From assembly GCF_038957035.1 (NCBI RefSeq), contig NZ_CP152412.1, forward strand, positions 7,684,501 to 7,748,500: a stretch of DNA of 64,000 nt, given 5' to 3'. Origin of the DNA: Bradyrhizobium sp. B097 (lineage in GTDB: Bacteria > Pseudomonadota > Alphaproteobacteria > Rhizobiales > Xanthobacteraceae). Position 1 is the first letter of the stretch; each line of letters opens with the position of its first letter. Made by a program: the position numbers and the translations under genes. The notes under the pieces were generated by a model. That model worked only from the letters and a program-made list of their open reading frames with translations. It was not told where the DNA came from and ran no database searches. Positions 35,704-45,455 of this stretch are shown one piece after another.

Positions 35704-36687
35704 ATGAGCACCGGCTTTACCGTTATCCGCGACAACACCCCTGAAAGCGCCATTCCGAAAGGCGCCGTGGTCGCGATGGGAAATTTCGACGGCGTCCATC
35801 TCGGTCACCGCGCCGTGATCGGCGCGGCGCTCGCGATGGGCAGAGCGCACGGCGTGCCCGCGCTTGCCGTGACCTTCGAACCGCATCCGCGCAGTTTCTT
35901 CAGCCCGAACACCCCGCAATTCCGCCTCACGGACGAGGCCAACAAGCTGCGGCTGCTCGCGGCCACCGGGCTCGCCGGCGCCGTCGTCATGACCTTCGAC
36001 AAGGCGCGCGCCGGGACCACGGCACAGGACTTCATTCACCATGACCTGATCGGCCGGCTCGGCATCAGCGGGATCGCGGTCGGCTACGACTTCCATTTCG
36101 GCAAGGGCCGGGTCGGCTCGCCGAGCCTGCTCGTCAGCGAAGCGCCACGGCTCGGCATCGAGGTCGATGTGCAGGCCCATGTCGACATCGAGGAGCGCCC
36201 GGTCTCCTCCAGTGCCATCCGCATGGCGCTCGCCGAAGGCCAGGTCGACGATGCCACCACGATGCTGGGCGGGCCGTGGTTCGTGACCGGCAAGGTGATC
36301 CATGGCGAGAAGCGCGGCCGCGACCTCGGTTACCCGACGGCCAACATCCGCCTCGACAAGCATTGCGGCTTGAAGCACGGCATCTACGCAGTGCGGGTTG
36401 GCAAGGCCCAGGGAAATGACCGGGTTCGATTCGACGGCGTCGCAAGCTTCGGGCGCCGGCCGACCTTCGACAACGGCGCGCCGCTGCTCGAAGTGTTCCT
36501 GTTCGACTTCAAGGGCGATCTCTACGACACGGTGCTCGATGTCGCCTTCATCAGTTTCATTCGCGAAGAGCTGAAATTCGACACCATCGAGGCGTTGATA
36601 CGCCAGATGGATGACGACAGCGCCAAGGCGCGCGCGGCATTGGCCGCAGCGCCGGACGCGTTCCCGCGGCTCGGAGTGATTGGTTGA
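35704..36687 (+). CDS. ribF: Bifunctional riboflavin kinase / FAD synthetase
   Basis: RibF turns riboflavin into FMN and FAD. The 327-residue product has the N-terminal adenylyltransferase domain with GNFDGVHLGH (about 26-35) and FEPHPRSFF. It has the C-terminal riboflavin kinase domain with GEKRGRDLGYPTANIRL and the catalytic FLFDFKGDLYD region (normally E-x-H, here retained as EVFLFDF). No riboswitch is seen upstream, unlike ribH2 at 9573. The stop overlaps a possible TTG start of the next, broken gene. Confidence 0.95.
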   Translation: MSTGFTVIRDNTPESAIPKGAVVAMGNFDGVHLGHRAVIGAALAMGRAHGVPALAVTFEPHPRSFFSPNTPQFRLTDEANKLRLLAATGLAGAVVMTFDKARAGTTAQDFIHHDLIGRLGISGIAVGYDFHFGKGRVGSPSLLVSEAPRLGIEVDVQAHVDIEERPVSSSAIRMALAEGQVDDATTMLGGPWFVTGKVIHGEKRGRDLGYPTANIRLDKHCGLKHGIYAVRVGKAQGNDRVRFDGVASFGRRPTFDNGAPLLEVFLFDFKGDLYDTVLDVAFISFIREELKFDTIEALIRQMDDDSAKARAALAAAPDAFPRLGVIG

Positions 36688-37231
36688 AGACAGAGAAAGA
36701 GAAAATGCTGGCGGGCGAGCTCTATCGCCCCGATGCCGAGCTTGCCGCCGACCATACCGCGGCGGAACATTGGATGGCGCGCTACAACGCATCGGGCGTA
36801 TCGTCCGCAGCCGAACTGCACGCCCTGCTCTCGCGCGCTTCCGCAAGGTCGGCAAGGGCGCCGTGATCCGCCCGCCATTCTTCTGCGACTACGGCAGCAA
36901 TATCAGCCTCGGCGACGGCGTGTTCCTCAACTTCAATTGCGTGATCCTCGACGTGGTCGAAGTCGTGATCGGCGATCGCACCCAGATCGGGCCCGCGGTG
37001 CAGATCTATACCGCCGACCACCCGCGCGACGCCGAGACCCGGCGCACCGGGCTGGAATTCGGCCGCCCGATCCGGATCGGCAGCGATGTCTGGATCGGCG
37101 GCGGTGCCATCATCCTGCCCGGCGTCACGATCGGCGACGGTGCCCTGGTCGGGGCCGGCAGCGTGGTGACGCGGGACGTCGCGTCAGGCGCGATCGTGGC
37201 CGGAAATCCGGCCCGGCCGCGGCAGCCTTAG
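36684..37231 (+). pseudogene. Frameshifted maltose/sugar O-acetyltransferase
   Basis: Residues 1-50 of the Maa/NodL/LacA family are readable in one frame from 36684 or the ATG at 36705 (MLAGELYRPDAELAADH, then AEHWMARYNAS and HALLSR), and that frame stops at 36866. The left-handed beta-helix acetyltransferase domain continues in another frame from about 36840 (RFRKVGKGAVIRPPFFCDYG through IGGGAIILPGVTIGDGA) to 37231. The shift falls in the GCGCGC run at about 36831-36842; one extra base there would join the halves. The catalytic His (TADHP) is intact downstream. Either a true pseudogene or a sequence error. Confidence 0.85.
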
Positions 37232-37408
37232 GGCACCCTGGCGGGCCGGATTGGCCGCTGGCTGGTGGTGGGTCAGTTTGGAAAATGACCGCGACACGGC
37301 CGCTTGCCCTCTTCCTCTGGCGTAGGATCACGGTCAGGCGTCTCGCCCGTCGCGATATCATTGATCCGCTCGGCGAGTTGGTTGGGGTCCTAGGGGCATA
37401 TGGGTTTG

Positions 37409-37684
37409 CTAGACATAGGGAGCAACCAAGTTTTCGCGCGACCAATCCCGCGCCTCTGCTTCGCTTTTGAATGGCCCTTCCGGACGACAACAATCTGGGT
37501 TACCGCAATGGTGCAAGACGTAGTTACCGGCCTCCAGTAGCGGGCCGCCAGCTATTGAACCGTCAGAGCCTTTCCCGGCCTCAAACCAAACAACGGCGGG
37601 AGACCGGTAGTAAGCCGCCCGAGCGGCTTTCTCTTCCGGGGACCATTCGGCCACGTAGGCTTCGCCGTTCCACGACACTTTCAT
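37409..37684 (-). CDS. Small protein of unknown function
   Basis: The 91-residue product (start MKVSWNGEAYVAEWSPEEKA) is acidic and Trp-rich, with a three-Cys cluster in HHCGNPDCCRPEGPF that could bind metal, and ends SRENLVAPYV. The ATG at 37684 has GGCGAG directly upstream; an in-frame GTG at 37753 would add 23 residues. Surrounding DNA is less GC-rich and less densely coding than the rest of the window. I do not recognise the family. It lies between the broken acetyltransferase gene and ileS, facing the former. Confidence 0.5.
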   Translation of the reverse strand: MKVSWNGEAYVAEWSPEEKAARAAYYRSPAVVWFEAGKGSDGSIAGGPLLEAGNYVLHHCGNPDCCRPEGPFKSEAEARDWSRENLVAPYV

Positions 37685-37945
37685 CTCGCCAATATGCGCC
37701 CTGAGCGGCCGGATTCCTAGGCGTCGCAGCCCGCCACAATCAAACTGAGCCACTACCCGCTGGCTGAGGGCTTTGCGATTGCCCGCTTGGCTGCTATGGA
37801 AACCCCATGTTTTCGCGGCGCATCATACGGATTAGCGGCCCGGCTTCCGCCTGAGCCTGAAGGCTCGGCGCAAGACCGGGACTTCGCCGTTTTCACCCGC
37901 GATTGATCGCGTATCCGCGCCCGCACCTGCCAAATCAGAGCTTTT

Positions 37946-40900
37946 ATGTCCGACAAGCCGCAAAAGACCGACGCCCGAAAGACTGACGCTAGGGACTATT
38001 CCAAGACCCTTTACCTGCCGCAGACGGAATTCCCGATGCGCGCCGGCCTGCCCCAGCGCGAGCCGGAAATCCTGAAATACTGGAACGACATCGGCCTCTA
38101 CGACAGGCTCCGCCGGGAAGCCGACGGCCGCGCCAAATTCGTGCTGCATGACGGCCCGCCCTACGCCAACGGCAACATCCATATCGGCCACGCGCTGAAC
38201 AAGATCCTCAAGGACGTCGTGACCAAGAGCCAGCAGATGCTCGGCTTCGACTCCAACTACGTGCCGGGCTGGGACTGCCACGGCCTGCCGATCGAATGGA
38301 AGATCGAGGAGGAGAACTACCGCTCCAAGGGCAAGCAGAAGCCCGACTTCCGCGACTCCGCCGCGATGGTCGCGTTCCGCAGGGAATGCCGCGCCTATGC
38401 GACGCACTGGATCAACGTGCAGCGCGAGGAGTTCAAGCGGCTCGGCATCATCGGCGACTGGGACCACCCCTACGAGACGATGAGCTATCCGGCCGAGGCC
38501 CAGATCGCCCGCGAGCTGATGAAGTTCGCGGCCAACGGCACGCTGTATCGCGGCTCCAAGCCGGTGATGTGGAGCGTGGTCGAGAAGACCGCGCTTGCCG
38601 AAGCCGAGGTCGAATACGAGGACTACACCTCCGACATGGTGTGGGTGAAATTCCCGGTCACCTCGCCGGCGCATGGCGCGCTGGCCAATGCCTCGGTCGT
38701 GATCTGGACCACCACGCCGTGGACGCTGCCCGGCAACCGCGCAATCTCGTTCTCGCCGAAGATCGCCTACGGCCTCTACAAGGTCACGGACGCGCCCGCG
38801 GACAATTGGGCGAAGACCGGCGATCTCCTGATCCTGGCCGATGCGCTCGCCGCGGAAGTGTTCAAGCAGGCGCGCGTCACGTCCTATGAGAAGGTCCGCG
38901 ATATCCCCGGCGACACGCTCGACGCGGTGGAATGCGCCCATCCGCTGCGCGGCTTCGGTGGCGGCTACGAATTCACCGTGCCGCTGCTCGCCGGCGAGCA
39001 TGTTACCGACGACACCGGCACCGGCTTCGTGCACACCGCACCGAGCCACGGCCGCGAGGACTTCGACGTCTGGACGGCCAACACCCGCGAGCTCGATGCG
39101 CGCGGCATCCCGACGGCGATCCCCTACACCGTCGACGAGAACGGCGCCTACACCGCGCAGGCGCCGGGCTTCACCGGAAAGCGCGTGCTCAACGACAAGG
39201 GCGAGAAGGGCGATGCCAACGAGGCGGTGATCAAGGCGCTGATCGAGGCCGGCAAGCTGCTCGCGCGCGGCCGCCTCAAGCACCAATATCCGCATTCCTG
39301 GCGCTCCAAGAAGCCGGTGATCTTCCGCAACACGCCGCAATGGTTCATCGCGATGGACAAGCCCATCGTAGACGCCCCGGGCAAGCCCGGGGCTACGGAC
39401 ATCGCGGAGAATGGCCATGCGAAGAAGGGCGACACGCTGCGCGCCCGCGCGCTGCAGGCGATCTCGGTCACGCAATGGGTGCCGCCGGCCGGTGAGAACC
39501 GCATCAACGGCATGATCGCCAATCGCCCGGACTGGGTGATCTCGCGCCAGCGCGCCTGGGGCGTGCCGATCGCCGTATTCGTGCGCGAGAACAGCGACGG
39601 CTCGGCCGAGATCCTGCAGGACGAGGTGGTCAACCAGCGCATCACCGAGGCGTTCATGGAGGAAGGCGCCGACGCCTGGTACATGGACGGCGCCCGCGAG
39701 CGCTTCCTCGGAAGCCGCGCGTCGGAGAACTGGAAGAAGGTCGACGACATCTGCGACGTCTGGTTCGATTCCGGCTCCACGCACGCCTTCGTGCTGGAAG
39801 ACCGCCAGAACTTCCCGCAGCTCGGCAACATCGTCCGCAAGATCGACGGCGGCAATGACACCGTGATGTATCTCGAAGGCAGCGACCAGCATCGCGGCTG
39901 GTTCCACTCGTCGCTGCTGGAGAGCGCCGGCACGCGCGGGCGCGCGCCGTATGACATCGTGCTCACCCACGGCTTCACGCTCGACGAGAACGGCCGCAAG
40001 ATGTCGAAGTCGCTCGGCAACACGGTCGAGCCGCAGAAGGTGATCAAGGATTCCGGCGCGGATATCCTGCGCCTGTGGGTCTGCGCCACCGACTACGCCG
40101 ACGACCAGCGCATCGGGCCGGAGATCCTGAAGAACACCATCGAGACCTATCGCAAGCTGCGCAACTCGATCCGCTGGATGCTCGGCACGCTGCATCATTT
40201 CAAGCCGAGCGAGAAGGTCGCCTTCGCCGAGATGCCCGAGCTCGAGCGGCTGATGCTGCACGAACTGGCCGGCCACACCGAGACCATCCGCAAGGCCTAT
40301 GCCGCGTTCGACTACAAGACCGTGGTCGCAAGCCTCGCGGCCTTCATGAACTCCGAGCTGTCGGCGTTCTACTTCGACATCCGCAAGGACACGCTGTATT
40401 GCGACCCGCCGTCCTCGGTGGCGCGCAAGGCGGCGCTGACCACGATCGACCTGCTCTGCGACGCGATCCTGAAATGGCTGGCGCCGATCCTGAGCTTCAC
40501 CACCGACGAAGCCTGGCGGATGTACCGGCCGAATGCCGAGCCCTCGGTGCATCTCACGCTGTTCCCCGAAGGTCTCGAGCAGTTCCGCGACGACGCGCTC
40601 GCCGCGAAGTGGGAGACGATCCGCAACGTTCGCCGCGTCGTCACCGGTGCGCTCGAGCTCGAACGCGCCGCCAAGCGGATCGGCTCGTCGCTCGAGGCCT
40701 CGCCGGTGATCTACATCGCGGACAGACAGATGCTGGCAACGTTGTTCGATATCGATCTCGCCGAGGTCTGCATCACCTCGAACTACGAGGTGCGCGAGGG
40801 CGAGGCGCCGGCCAATGCCTTCCGCCTCGATGCCGTGCCCGGCGTCGCCGTGGTGGTCGAAAAGGCGGTCGGCACCAAATGCGCGCGCTCGTGGAAGATC

Positions 40901-40996
40901 CTGCCTGATATCGGCGAGGATCCCGAATATCCCGACGTCTCGCCGCGCGACGCGCAAGCGCTGCGCGAATGGAAGGCGCTGGGGGTCACGGCCTAG
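37946..40996 (+). CDS. ileS: Isoleucyl-tRNA synthetase
   Basis: IleS charges tRNA-Ile and edits misactivated valine. The 1016-residue product has the class I HIGH motif in [16 protein letters not shown], the editing domain ([14 protein letters not shown] and [11 protein letters not shown]), the KMSKS motif in [10 protein letters not shown], and the C-terminal anticodon domain. Residues 475-484 ([10 protein letters not shown]) are encoded by a perfect palindromic repeat at 39368-39396 that has been inserted in frame in a surface region between [11 protein letters not shown] and [11 protein letters not shown]. The reading frame is otherwise intact. Confidence 0.96.
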   Translation: MSDKPQKTDARKTDARDYSKTLYLPQTEFPMRAGLPQREPEILKYWNDIGLYDRLRREADGRAKFVLHDGPPYANGNIHIGHALNKILKDVVTKSQQMLGFDSNYVPGWDCHGLPIEWKIEEENYRSKGKQKPDFRDSAAMVAFRRECRAYATHWINVQREEFKRLGIIGDWDHPYETMSYPAEAQIARELMKFAANGTLYRGSKPVMWSVVEKTALAEAEVEYEDYTSDMVWVKFPVTSPAHGALANASVVIWTTTPWTLPGNRAISFSPKIAYGLYKVTDAPADNWAKTGDLLILADALAAEVFKQARVTSYEKVRDIPGDTLDAVECAHPLRGFGGGYEFTVPLLAGEHVTDDTGTGFVHTAPSHGREDFDVWTANTRELDARGIPTAIPYTVDENGAYTAQAPGFTGKRVLNDKGEKGDANEAVIKALIEAGKLLARGRLKHQYPHSWRSKKPVIFRNTPQWFIAMDKPIVDAPGKPGATDIAENGHAKKGDTLRARALQAISVTQWVPPAGENRINGMIANRPDWVISRQRAWGVPIAVFVRENSDGSAEILQDEVVNQRITEAFMEEGADAWYMDGARERFLGSRASENWKKVDDICDVWFDSGSTHAFVLEDRQNFPQLGNIVRKIDGGNDTVMYLEGSDQHRGWFHSSLLESAGTRGRAPYDIVLTHGFTLDENGRKMSKSLGNTVEPQKVIKDSGADILRLWVCATDYADDQRIGPEILKNTIETYRKLRNSIRWMLGTLHHFKPSEKVAFAEMPELERLMLHELAGHTETIRKAYAAFDYKTVVASLAAFMNSELSAFYFDIRKDTLYCDPPSSVARKAALTTIDLLCDAILKWLAPILSFTTDEAWRMYRPNAEPSVHLTLFPEGLEQFRDDALAAKWETIRNVRRVVTGALELERAAKRIGSSLEASPVIYIADRQMLATLFDIDLAEVCITSNYEVREGEAPANAFRLDAVPGVAVVVEKAVGTKCARSWKILPDIGEDPEYPDVSPRDAQALREWKALGVTA
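39368..39396. repeat. Palindromic element inside the ileS coding sequence
   Basis: GTAG, AC, then GCCCCGGGC-AA-GCCCGGGGC and TAC form a hairpin with perfect nine-base arms and matching GTA/TAC ends. It resembles the cores of family B (GTAGCCCGG) and family F (GGGCAAGCCC). It adds ten codons, [10 protein letters not shown], to ileS without breaking the frame. Confidence 0.8.
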
Positions 40997-40998
40997 CC

Positions 40999-41158
40999 GT
41001 CGTCCCTGCCTAGTGCGCAATTGCGCACGGGAGCAGGGACCCATAACCACCGCTCCCTGGAATGGACTGAGGTTGATGACTCCGAGTCATTCAAGCAACA
41101 CCCGACACGGCGTATGGGTCCCTGCTCCGTGCGCAACGGCGCACTCGGCAGGGACGAC
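40999..41158. repeat. Dispersed inverted repeat, family A, copy 4
   Basis: GTCGTCCCTGCCTAGTGCGC and GGGACCCATAACCACC face GTATGGGTCCCTGC...GCAGGGACGAC. It is the longest copy (160 bases), with an inner hairpin TGCGCAATTGCGCA. It separates ileS from lspA and starts three bases after the ileS stop. Confidence 0.85.
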
Positions 41159-41176
41159 ACCTTTGGTGGGCTGGCA

Positions 41177-41674
41177 ATGACCTCTCCCGTTCGCGCCGGC
41201 GTGCTGGCGGCGGTCATCACCCTGATCGCCGACCAGGCCTCCAAGCTCTGGCTGCTTTACGTCTTCGGCATTGCCCGCCGCGGCGCGGTCGAGGTGACGC
41301 CGTTCTTCGACCTGGTGCTGGCCTGGAATCCCGGCATCAGCTTCGGCTGGTTTCAGAGCGAGACCCCGGCGGCCCAGATCCTGCTGATGGCGATCAAGGC
41401 CGCGGCCGTGATCGCGCTCGCGATCTGGATGGCGCGGTCGCGCACCTGGCTCGCGACGGTCTCGCTCGGCCTGATTATCGGCGGTGCGATCGGCAACGGC
41501 ATCGACCGCTTCGCCTATGGCGCCGTGGTCGATTTTGCCCTGTTTCATGTCGAGATCGGGGGAAAAACCTTCAATTGGTACGTATTCAACCTCGCCGATG
41601 TGGCGATCGTTGCTGGCGTGGCGGCCCTATTGTATGATTCCGTCATGGGGACCCCCGCCGTAAAAGCGCCCTGA
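41177..41674 (+). CDS. lspA: Lipoprotein signal peptidase
   Basis: LspA (signal peptidase II) removes the signal peptide of diacylglyceryl-modified prolipoproteins in the inner membrane. The 165-residue product has four hydrophobic segments and the two catalytic Asp motifs: GGAIGNGIDRFAYGAVVDF and WYVFNLADVAI. The first conserved motif (ADQASKLW) is also present. The ATG at 41177 fits the family start; the frame is open further upstream through the repeat, but that translation is not protein-like. ileS-lspA is a common order. Confidence 0.95.
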   Translation: MTSPVRAGVLAAVITLIADQASKLWLLYVFGIARRGAVEVTPFFDLVLAWNPGISFGWFQSETPAAQILLMAIKAAAVIALAIWMARSRTWLATVSLGLIIGGAIGNGIDRFAYGAVVDFALFHVEIGGKTFNWYVFNLADVAIVAGVAALLYDSVMGTPAVKAP

Positions 41675-41774
41675 TCCCGGCCGATACGAGCCGGTCGGCG
41701 GCCGACCTGCACCGAGCGGAACTGAGCACTAAGCCAGTGATCGCTTTGGCGAATTTTGAGATGGGAATAGCGCG

Positions 41775-42506
41775 ATGCGCAACACCAAAGTCCGCGGTTA
41801 CCTGATCGAGACATCCCGGCTGCCGCTGATGCGCGGCCTGCGTCTGGCGTTCGTTGCGGCCGGAATCGGCCTGGTCATGACGGCCGGTCCGGTGCGTGCC
41901 GGCGACGACGAAGATGACGGCGATGACGGCCTGACCTTCGAAGAGCGGATCGTCGACAATCTGATGACTGGGCTCGGCGCCAAGAGCGCCGCCAGCAAGG
42001 GCATCGATTATCGCGAGCGCTCGCCGCTGGTGGTGCCGCCGAAGCTCGATCTGCCGCCGCCTGCCACAGCCGCCCAGGTCAACGCGCCGAACTGGCCGAA
42101 GGACCCCGATATCGCGGCGCGCAAGGCCGCGATCGCGGCGCGCAAGAAGGAAGTCAAGAAGGAGCCGTGGCAGTCAGCGGTGGCGTTGACGCCGGCCGAG
42201 ATCGAGGCGGGCCGCAAGCAGCAGACGGCCACCGAGGGCCGCAGGGAGCCGATTGAGCCGGGCACCAACACCAATCCGTCGCTGATGCCGAGCCAGCTCG
42301 GCTACAACGGTGGTCTGCTCGGCATCTTCAAGGGGAACAGCAGCGAGTCCAAGCCGTTCAAGGGCGAGCCGACGCGCGAATCCCTGACCGAGCCCCCTCC
42401 GGGCTACCAGACGCCGTCCTCGGGCTTCGACTACGGCACAGGCCCGATGAAGCCGAAGGTGAACGAGGGCCAGTACGACGTCATGACCGGAAAACCGGTG
42501 CAGTGA
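41775..42506 (+). CDS. Exported protein of unknown function
   Basis: The 243-residue product has a signal or anchor segment (LRLAFVAAGIGLVMTAGP, likely cleaved near VRA). The acidic stretch GDDEDDGDDG is at about 43-52. A charged low-complexity middle part (AARKAAIAARKKEVKKEPW) follows, and the C-terminus is rich in Pro and Gly (EPPPGYQTPSSGFDYGTGP). I do not recognise a domain; it looks largely unstructured. It lies 100 bases after lspA and 155 bases before the M16 peptidase pair, in the same direction, so a periplasmic role in envelope work is a guess. Confidence 0.7.
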   Translation: MRNTKVRGYLIETSRLPLMRGLRLAFVAAGIGLVMTAGPVRAGDDEDDGDDGLTFEERIVDNLMTGLGAKSAASKGIDYRERSPLVVPPKLDLPPPATAAQVNAPNWPKDPDIAARKAAIAARKKEVKKEPWQSAVALTPAEIEAGRKQQTATEGRREPIEPGTNTNPSLMPSQLGYNGGLLGIFKGNSSESKPFKGEPTRESLTEPPPGYQTPSSGFDYGTGPMKPKVNEGQYDVMTGKPVQ

Positions 42507-42661
42507 CCGCTTGGCCTCCGCGGGCGAAGGCTGACATGTGCAAAGCTTAATGCGGGGTGGCGTGTGTCTCTCCGCTTCGTGACGACGGGCACGGGCATGA
42601 CCGTGTACGATGGCCTGCTTTCGCGCCCCGGCCGCGGGTCCGGGCTTTCATAAGGACCGTG

Positions 42662-44050
42662 ATGCGCTCTCGCCGATCGATTGCCCTGTTCGCCGCCGCC
42701 TTTGTTTCGACCATCCCGCTGTCCGGCACCAGCGTCCGCGCCCAGACCACCGTCACCTCGGAACGCCCTGCGAGCTTCACGCTCGACAACGGCCTGCAGG
42801 TCGTGGTGATCCCCGATCACCGCACGCCGGTCGTGACGCAGATGATCTGGTACAAGGTCGGCTCCGCCGACGAGACGCCGGGCAAATCGGGCCTCGCGCA
42901 TTTCCTCGAGCATCTGATGTTCAAGGGCACCGCCAAGCACCCGGCCGGCGAGTTCTCGCAGACCGTGCTGCGCGTCGGCGGCAACGAGAACGCCTTCACC
43001 TCCAACGACTACACCGGCTACTTCCAGCGCGTGCCGCGCGAGCAGCTGCCCACCATGATGGAGTTCGAGGCCGATCGCATGACCGGCCTGATCCTGAAGG
43101 ACGAGAATGTGCTGCCCGAGCGCGACGTCGTGCTCGAGGAGTTCAACATGCGGGTGGCCAACAACCCGGATGCCCGGCTCACCGAGCAGATCATGGCCGC
43201 GCTCTATCTCAACCATCCCTACGGCCGGCCGGTGATCGGCTGGCACCAGGAGATCGAGAAGCTCGATCGCGAGGATGCGCTCGCCTTCTACCGGCGATTC
43301 TACGCGCCGAACAACGCGATCCTGGTCATCGCCGGCGACGTCGACGTCAAGGATATCCGCCCGCTGGTCGAGAAGAATTTCGGCCCGATCCCGGCGCAAC
43401 CTGCGATCCCCGAGAAGCGTGTCCGGCCGCAGGAACCGACCCCGGCTGCGCCGCGCACCGTGACGCTATCGGATCCCCGCGTCGAACAGCCGAACCTGCG
43501 CCGCTACTATCTGGTGCCGTCCGCGACCACGGCGGCGGCGGGCGAGAGCCAGGCGCTCGATGTGCTCGCGCAATTGATGGGCGGCGGCGCCAACTCCTAC
43601 CTCTATCGCTCGCTGGTGATCGACAAGGGCCTCGCGATCTCGGCCGGCGCCGGCTATCAGGGCACCGCGCTCGATCCGTCGCAATTCTCGATCGCGGTAA
43701 CGCCCAAGGCCGGCGTCGAGTTCGCGCAGATCGAGGACGCGATCGACAAGGTGATCGCCGACCTCGCGCAGAACCCCGCGCGCGCCGAGGATCTCGAACG
43801 GGTCAAGACCCAGCTGATCGCGGAGGCAATCTACGCCCAGGACAACCAGGCGACGCTGGCGCGCTGGTATGGCGGCGCGCTGACCACCGGGCTCAGCATC
43901 GACGACATCAGGAGCTGGCCGGATCGCATTCGCGCCGTCACCGCCGAGCAGGTGCGCGCAGCAGCCGCCACCTGGCTCGACAAGAAGCGGTCGGTGACCG
44001 GCTATCTGATCAAGGATACTGCGCCGAAACGCGAGGAGAAGCGCTCGTGA
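42662..44050 (+). CDS. M16 family zinc metallopeptidase (active-type subunit)
   Basis: This exported 462-residue protein has a signal peptide cleaved near RAQ. The inverted zinc motif HxxEH is present as His80-F-L-Glu83-His84 (GLAHFLEHLMFKGT), and the third ligand Glu lies in the EFNMRVANNPDARLTEQ region. The C-terminal M16 half follows. The start MRSRRSIALF is chosen for the signal peptide. The stop overlaps the start of a second M16 gene by four bases (GTGA). Active and inactive M16 pairs form heterodimers in related bacteria. Confidence 0.93.
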   Translation: MRSRRSIALFAAAFVSTIPLSGTSVRAQTTVTSERPASFTLDNGLQVVVIPDHRTPVVTQMIWYKVGSADETPGKSGLAHFLEHLMFKGTAKHPAGEFSQTVLRVGGNENAFTSNDYTGYFQRVPREQLPTMMEFEADRMTGLILKDENVLPERDVVLEEFNMRVANNPDARLTEQIMAALYLNHPYGRPVIGWHQEIEKLDREDALAFYRRFYAPNNAILVIAGDVDVKDIRPLVEKNFGPIPAQPAIPEKRVRPQEPTPAAPRTVTLSDPRVEQPNLRRYYLVPSATTAAAGESQALDVLAQLMGGGANSYLYRSLVIDKGLAISAGAGYQGTALDPSQFSIAVTPKAGVEFAQIEDAIDKVIADLAQNPARAEDLERVKTQLIAEAIYAQDNQATLARWYGGALTTGLSIDDIRSWPDRIRAVTAEQVRAAAATWLDKKRSVTGYLIKDTAPKREEKRS

Positions 44051-45411
44051 TCTATTCCATCACCCGCCGCGCGGCGCTGATCGGCGGCGCCTGCGCCGCG
44101 ATGCTGACGCTGACGTCAGTACCCTCGCAGGCCGCGGCCAAGATCCAGCGGCTGGTGTCGCCCGGCGGTATCGAGGCGTGGTTCGTGCAGGACGCCACCG
44201 TGCCGCTGATCGCAATGGAGTATTCCTTCGGCGGCGGCGCCGGCCAGGATCCGCCCGGCAAGCCCGGTGTCGGCAATCTGGTCGCCGACCTGCTCGACGA
44301 GGGCTCCGGCGACCTCGATTCCAAGTCCTATCATGAGCGGCTCGAGCGCCGCGCCATCGAGCTCAGCTTCCAGTCCAACCGCGATCAGTTCCGCGGCTCG
44401 CTGCGCATGCTCAAGGACAACAAAGACGAAGCCTACGACCTGTTGCGGATGGCGCTGACCTCGCCGCGGTTCGAGCCGAAGGACGTCGAACGCATCCGCG
44501 CCCAGGTGATCTCGAACCTGCGCCGTGAATCAACCAATCCGTCCTCGCTGTCCGGCCGCAAGTTCCTCGAGCTCGCCTTCGGCGATCATCCTTATGCCAG
44601 AGCGGCGACCGGCACGCTCGAGAGCGTGCCGACCATCGAGATCTCCGATCTGAAGGACTATGTCCGCCGCATCATCGCCAAGGACACGCTGCGGATCGCC
44701 GTGGTCGGCGACGTCGATGCCGATACGCTCGGCAAGCTGCTGGACAAGACCTTTGGCGGCCTGCCGGCCAAGGCCGAATTGACGCCGATTCCCGACGTCG
44801 TGGCCACCAAGCCGCCGCAGCGCGCCTTTGTCCCGCTCGACGTGCCGCAGACCGTCGTCACCTTCGGCGGCCCCGGCATCGTCAGGCACGACCCGGACTT
44901 CATGGCCGGCTATGTGGTGAACCACATTCTCGGCGGCGGCGGGCTGTCGTCGCGGCTCTACAAGGAAGTGCGCGAGAAGCGCGGGCTGGCCTATTCGATC
45001 TATGAAGCGCTGCTCTGGATGGATCACTCCGCGCTGTTCATCGGCAACACCGGCACCCGCGCCGACCGCGCCGGCGAGACCGTCGATGCGATCGAGGCGG
45101 AGATCCGCCGGATCGCCGAGCAAGGTCCGACGCAGCAGGAGCTCGACGAGGCGAAGTCCTATCTGAAGGGCTCGCAGATGCTGGCGCTCGACACCTCCTC
45201 CAAGCTCGCGCAGGCGATGCTGCAATACCAGCTCGACAAGCTGCCGATCGATTACATCGAGAAGCGCAGCGCCATCGTCGATGCGGTGACGCTCGACGAC
45301 GTCAAGCGGGTCTCCAAGAGGCTGTGGGGCAACGGCCTGCTCACCGTGATCGTCGGCCGCGCCCCGCAAGCCGCAGCGCAGCCGGCATCGGCACCGCCGA
45401 AGGCGAACTGA
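44047..45411 (+). CDS. M16 family peptidase-like protein lacking the zinc motif
   Basis: The 454-residue partner of the preceding gene begins at a GTG inside its stop codon. It has a signal peptide (RRAALIGGACAAMLTLTSVP). In the place of HxxEH it has GVGNLVADLLDEGSGD, so the zinc site is missing. The rest (SGRKFLELAFGDHPYARA, VNHILGGGGLSSRLYKEVRE, RGLAYSIYEALL) is a full M16 fold. By analogy with mitochondrial processing peptidase, it would be the non-catalytic subunit that helps form the chamber. Translational coupling to the first gene supports a heterodimer. Confidence 0.92.
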   Translation: MIYSITRRAALIGGACAAMLTLTSVPSQAAAKIQRLVSPGGIEAWFVQDATVPLIAMEYSFGGGAGQDPPGKPGVGNLVADLLDEGSGDLDSKSYHERLERRAIELSFQSNRDQFRGSLRMLKDNKDEAYDLLRMALTSPRFEPKDVERIRAQVISNLRRESTNPSSLSGRKFLELAFGDHPYARAATGTLESVPTIEISDLKDYVRRIIAKDTLRIAVVGDVDADTLGKLLDKTFGGLPAKAELTPIPDVVATKPPQRAFVPLDVPQTVVTFGGPGIVRHDPDFMAGYVVNHILGGGGLSSRLYKEVREKRGLAYSIYEALLWMDHSALFIGNTGTRADRAGETVDAIEAEIRRIAEQGPTQQELDEAKSYLKGSQMLALDTSSKLAQAMLQYQLDKLPIDYIEKRSAIVDAVTLDDVKRVSKRLWGNGLLTVIVGRAPQAAAQPASAPPKAN

Positions 45412-45455
45412 CGCGGTTACGCGCGTAGCGGTTTTCCACACGCACTTCCCGTATG

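Noticed and set aside
37832..41050. A 1072-codon open frame on the minus strand opposite ileS
   Set aside because: It is the antisense shadow of ileS caused by high GC at third positions. ileS has all synthetase motifs, and the antisense translation is rich in Arg, Asp, Val and His repeats with no domain.
42610..44046. A long upstream extension of the second M16 gene
   Set aside because: The upstream part is an out-of-frame reading of the first M16 gene and is Arg-rich. The GTG at 44047 with a signal peptide is the natural start.
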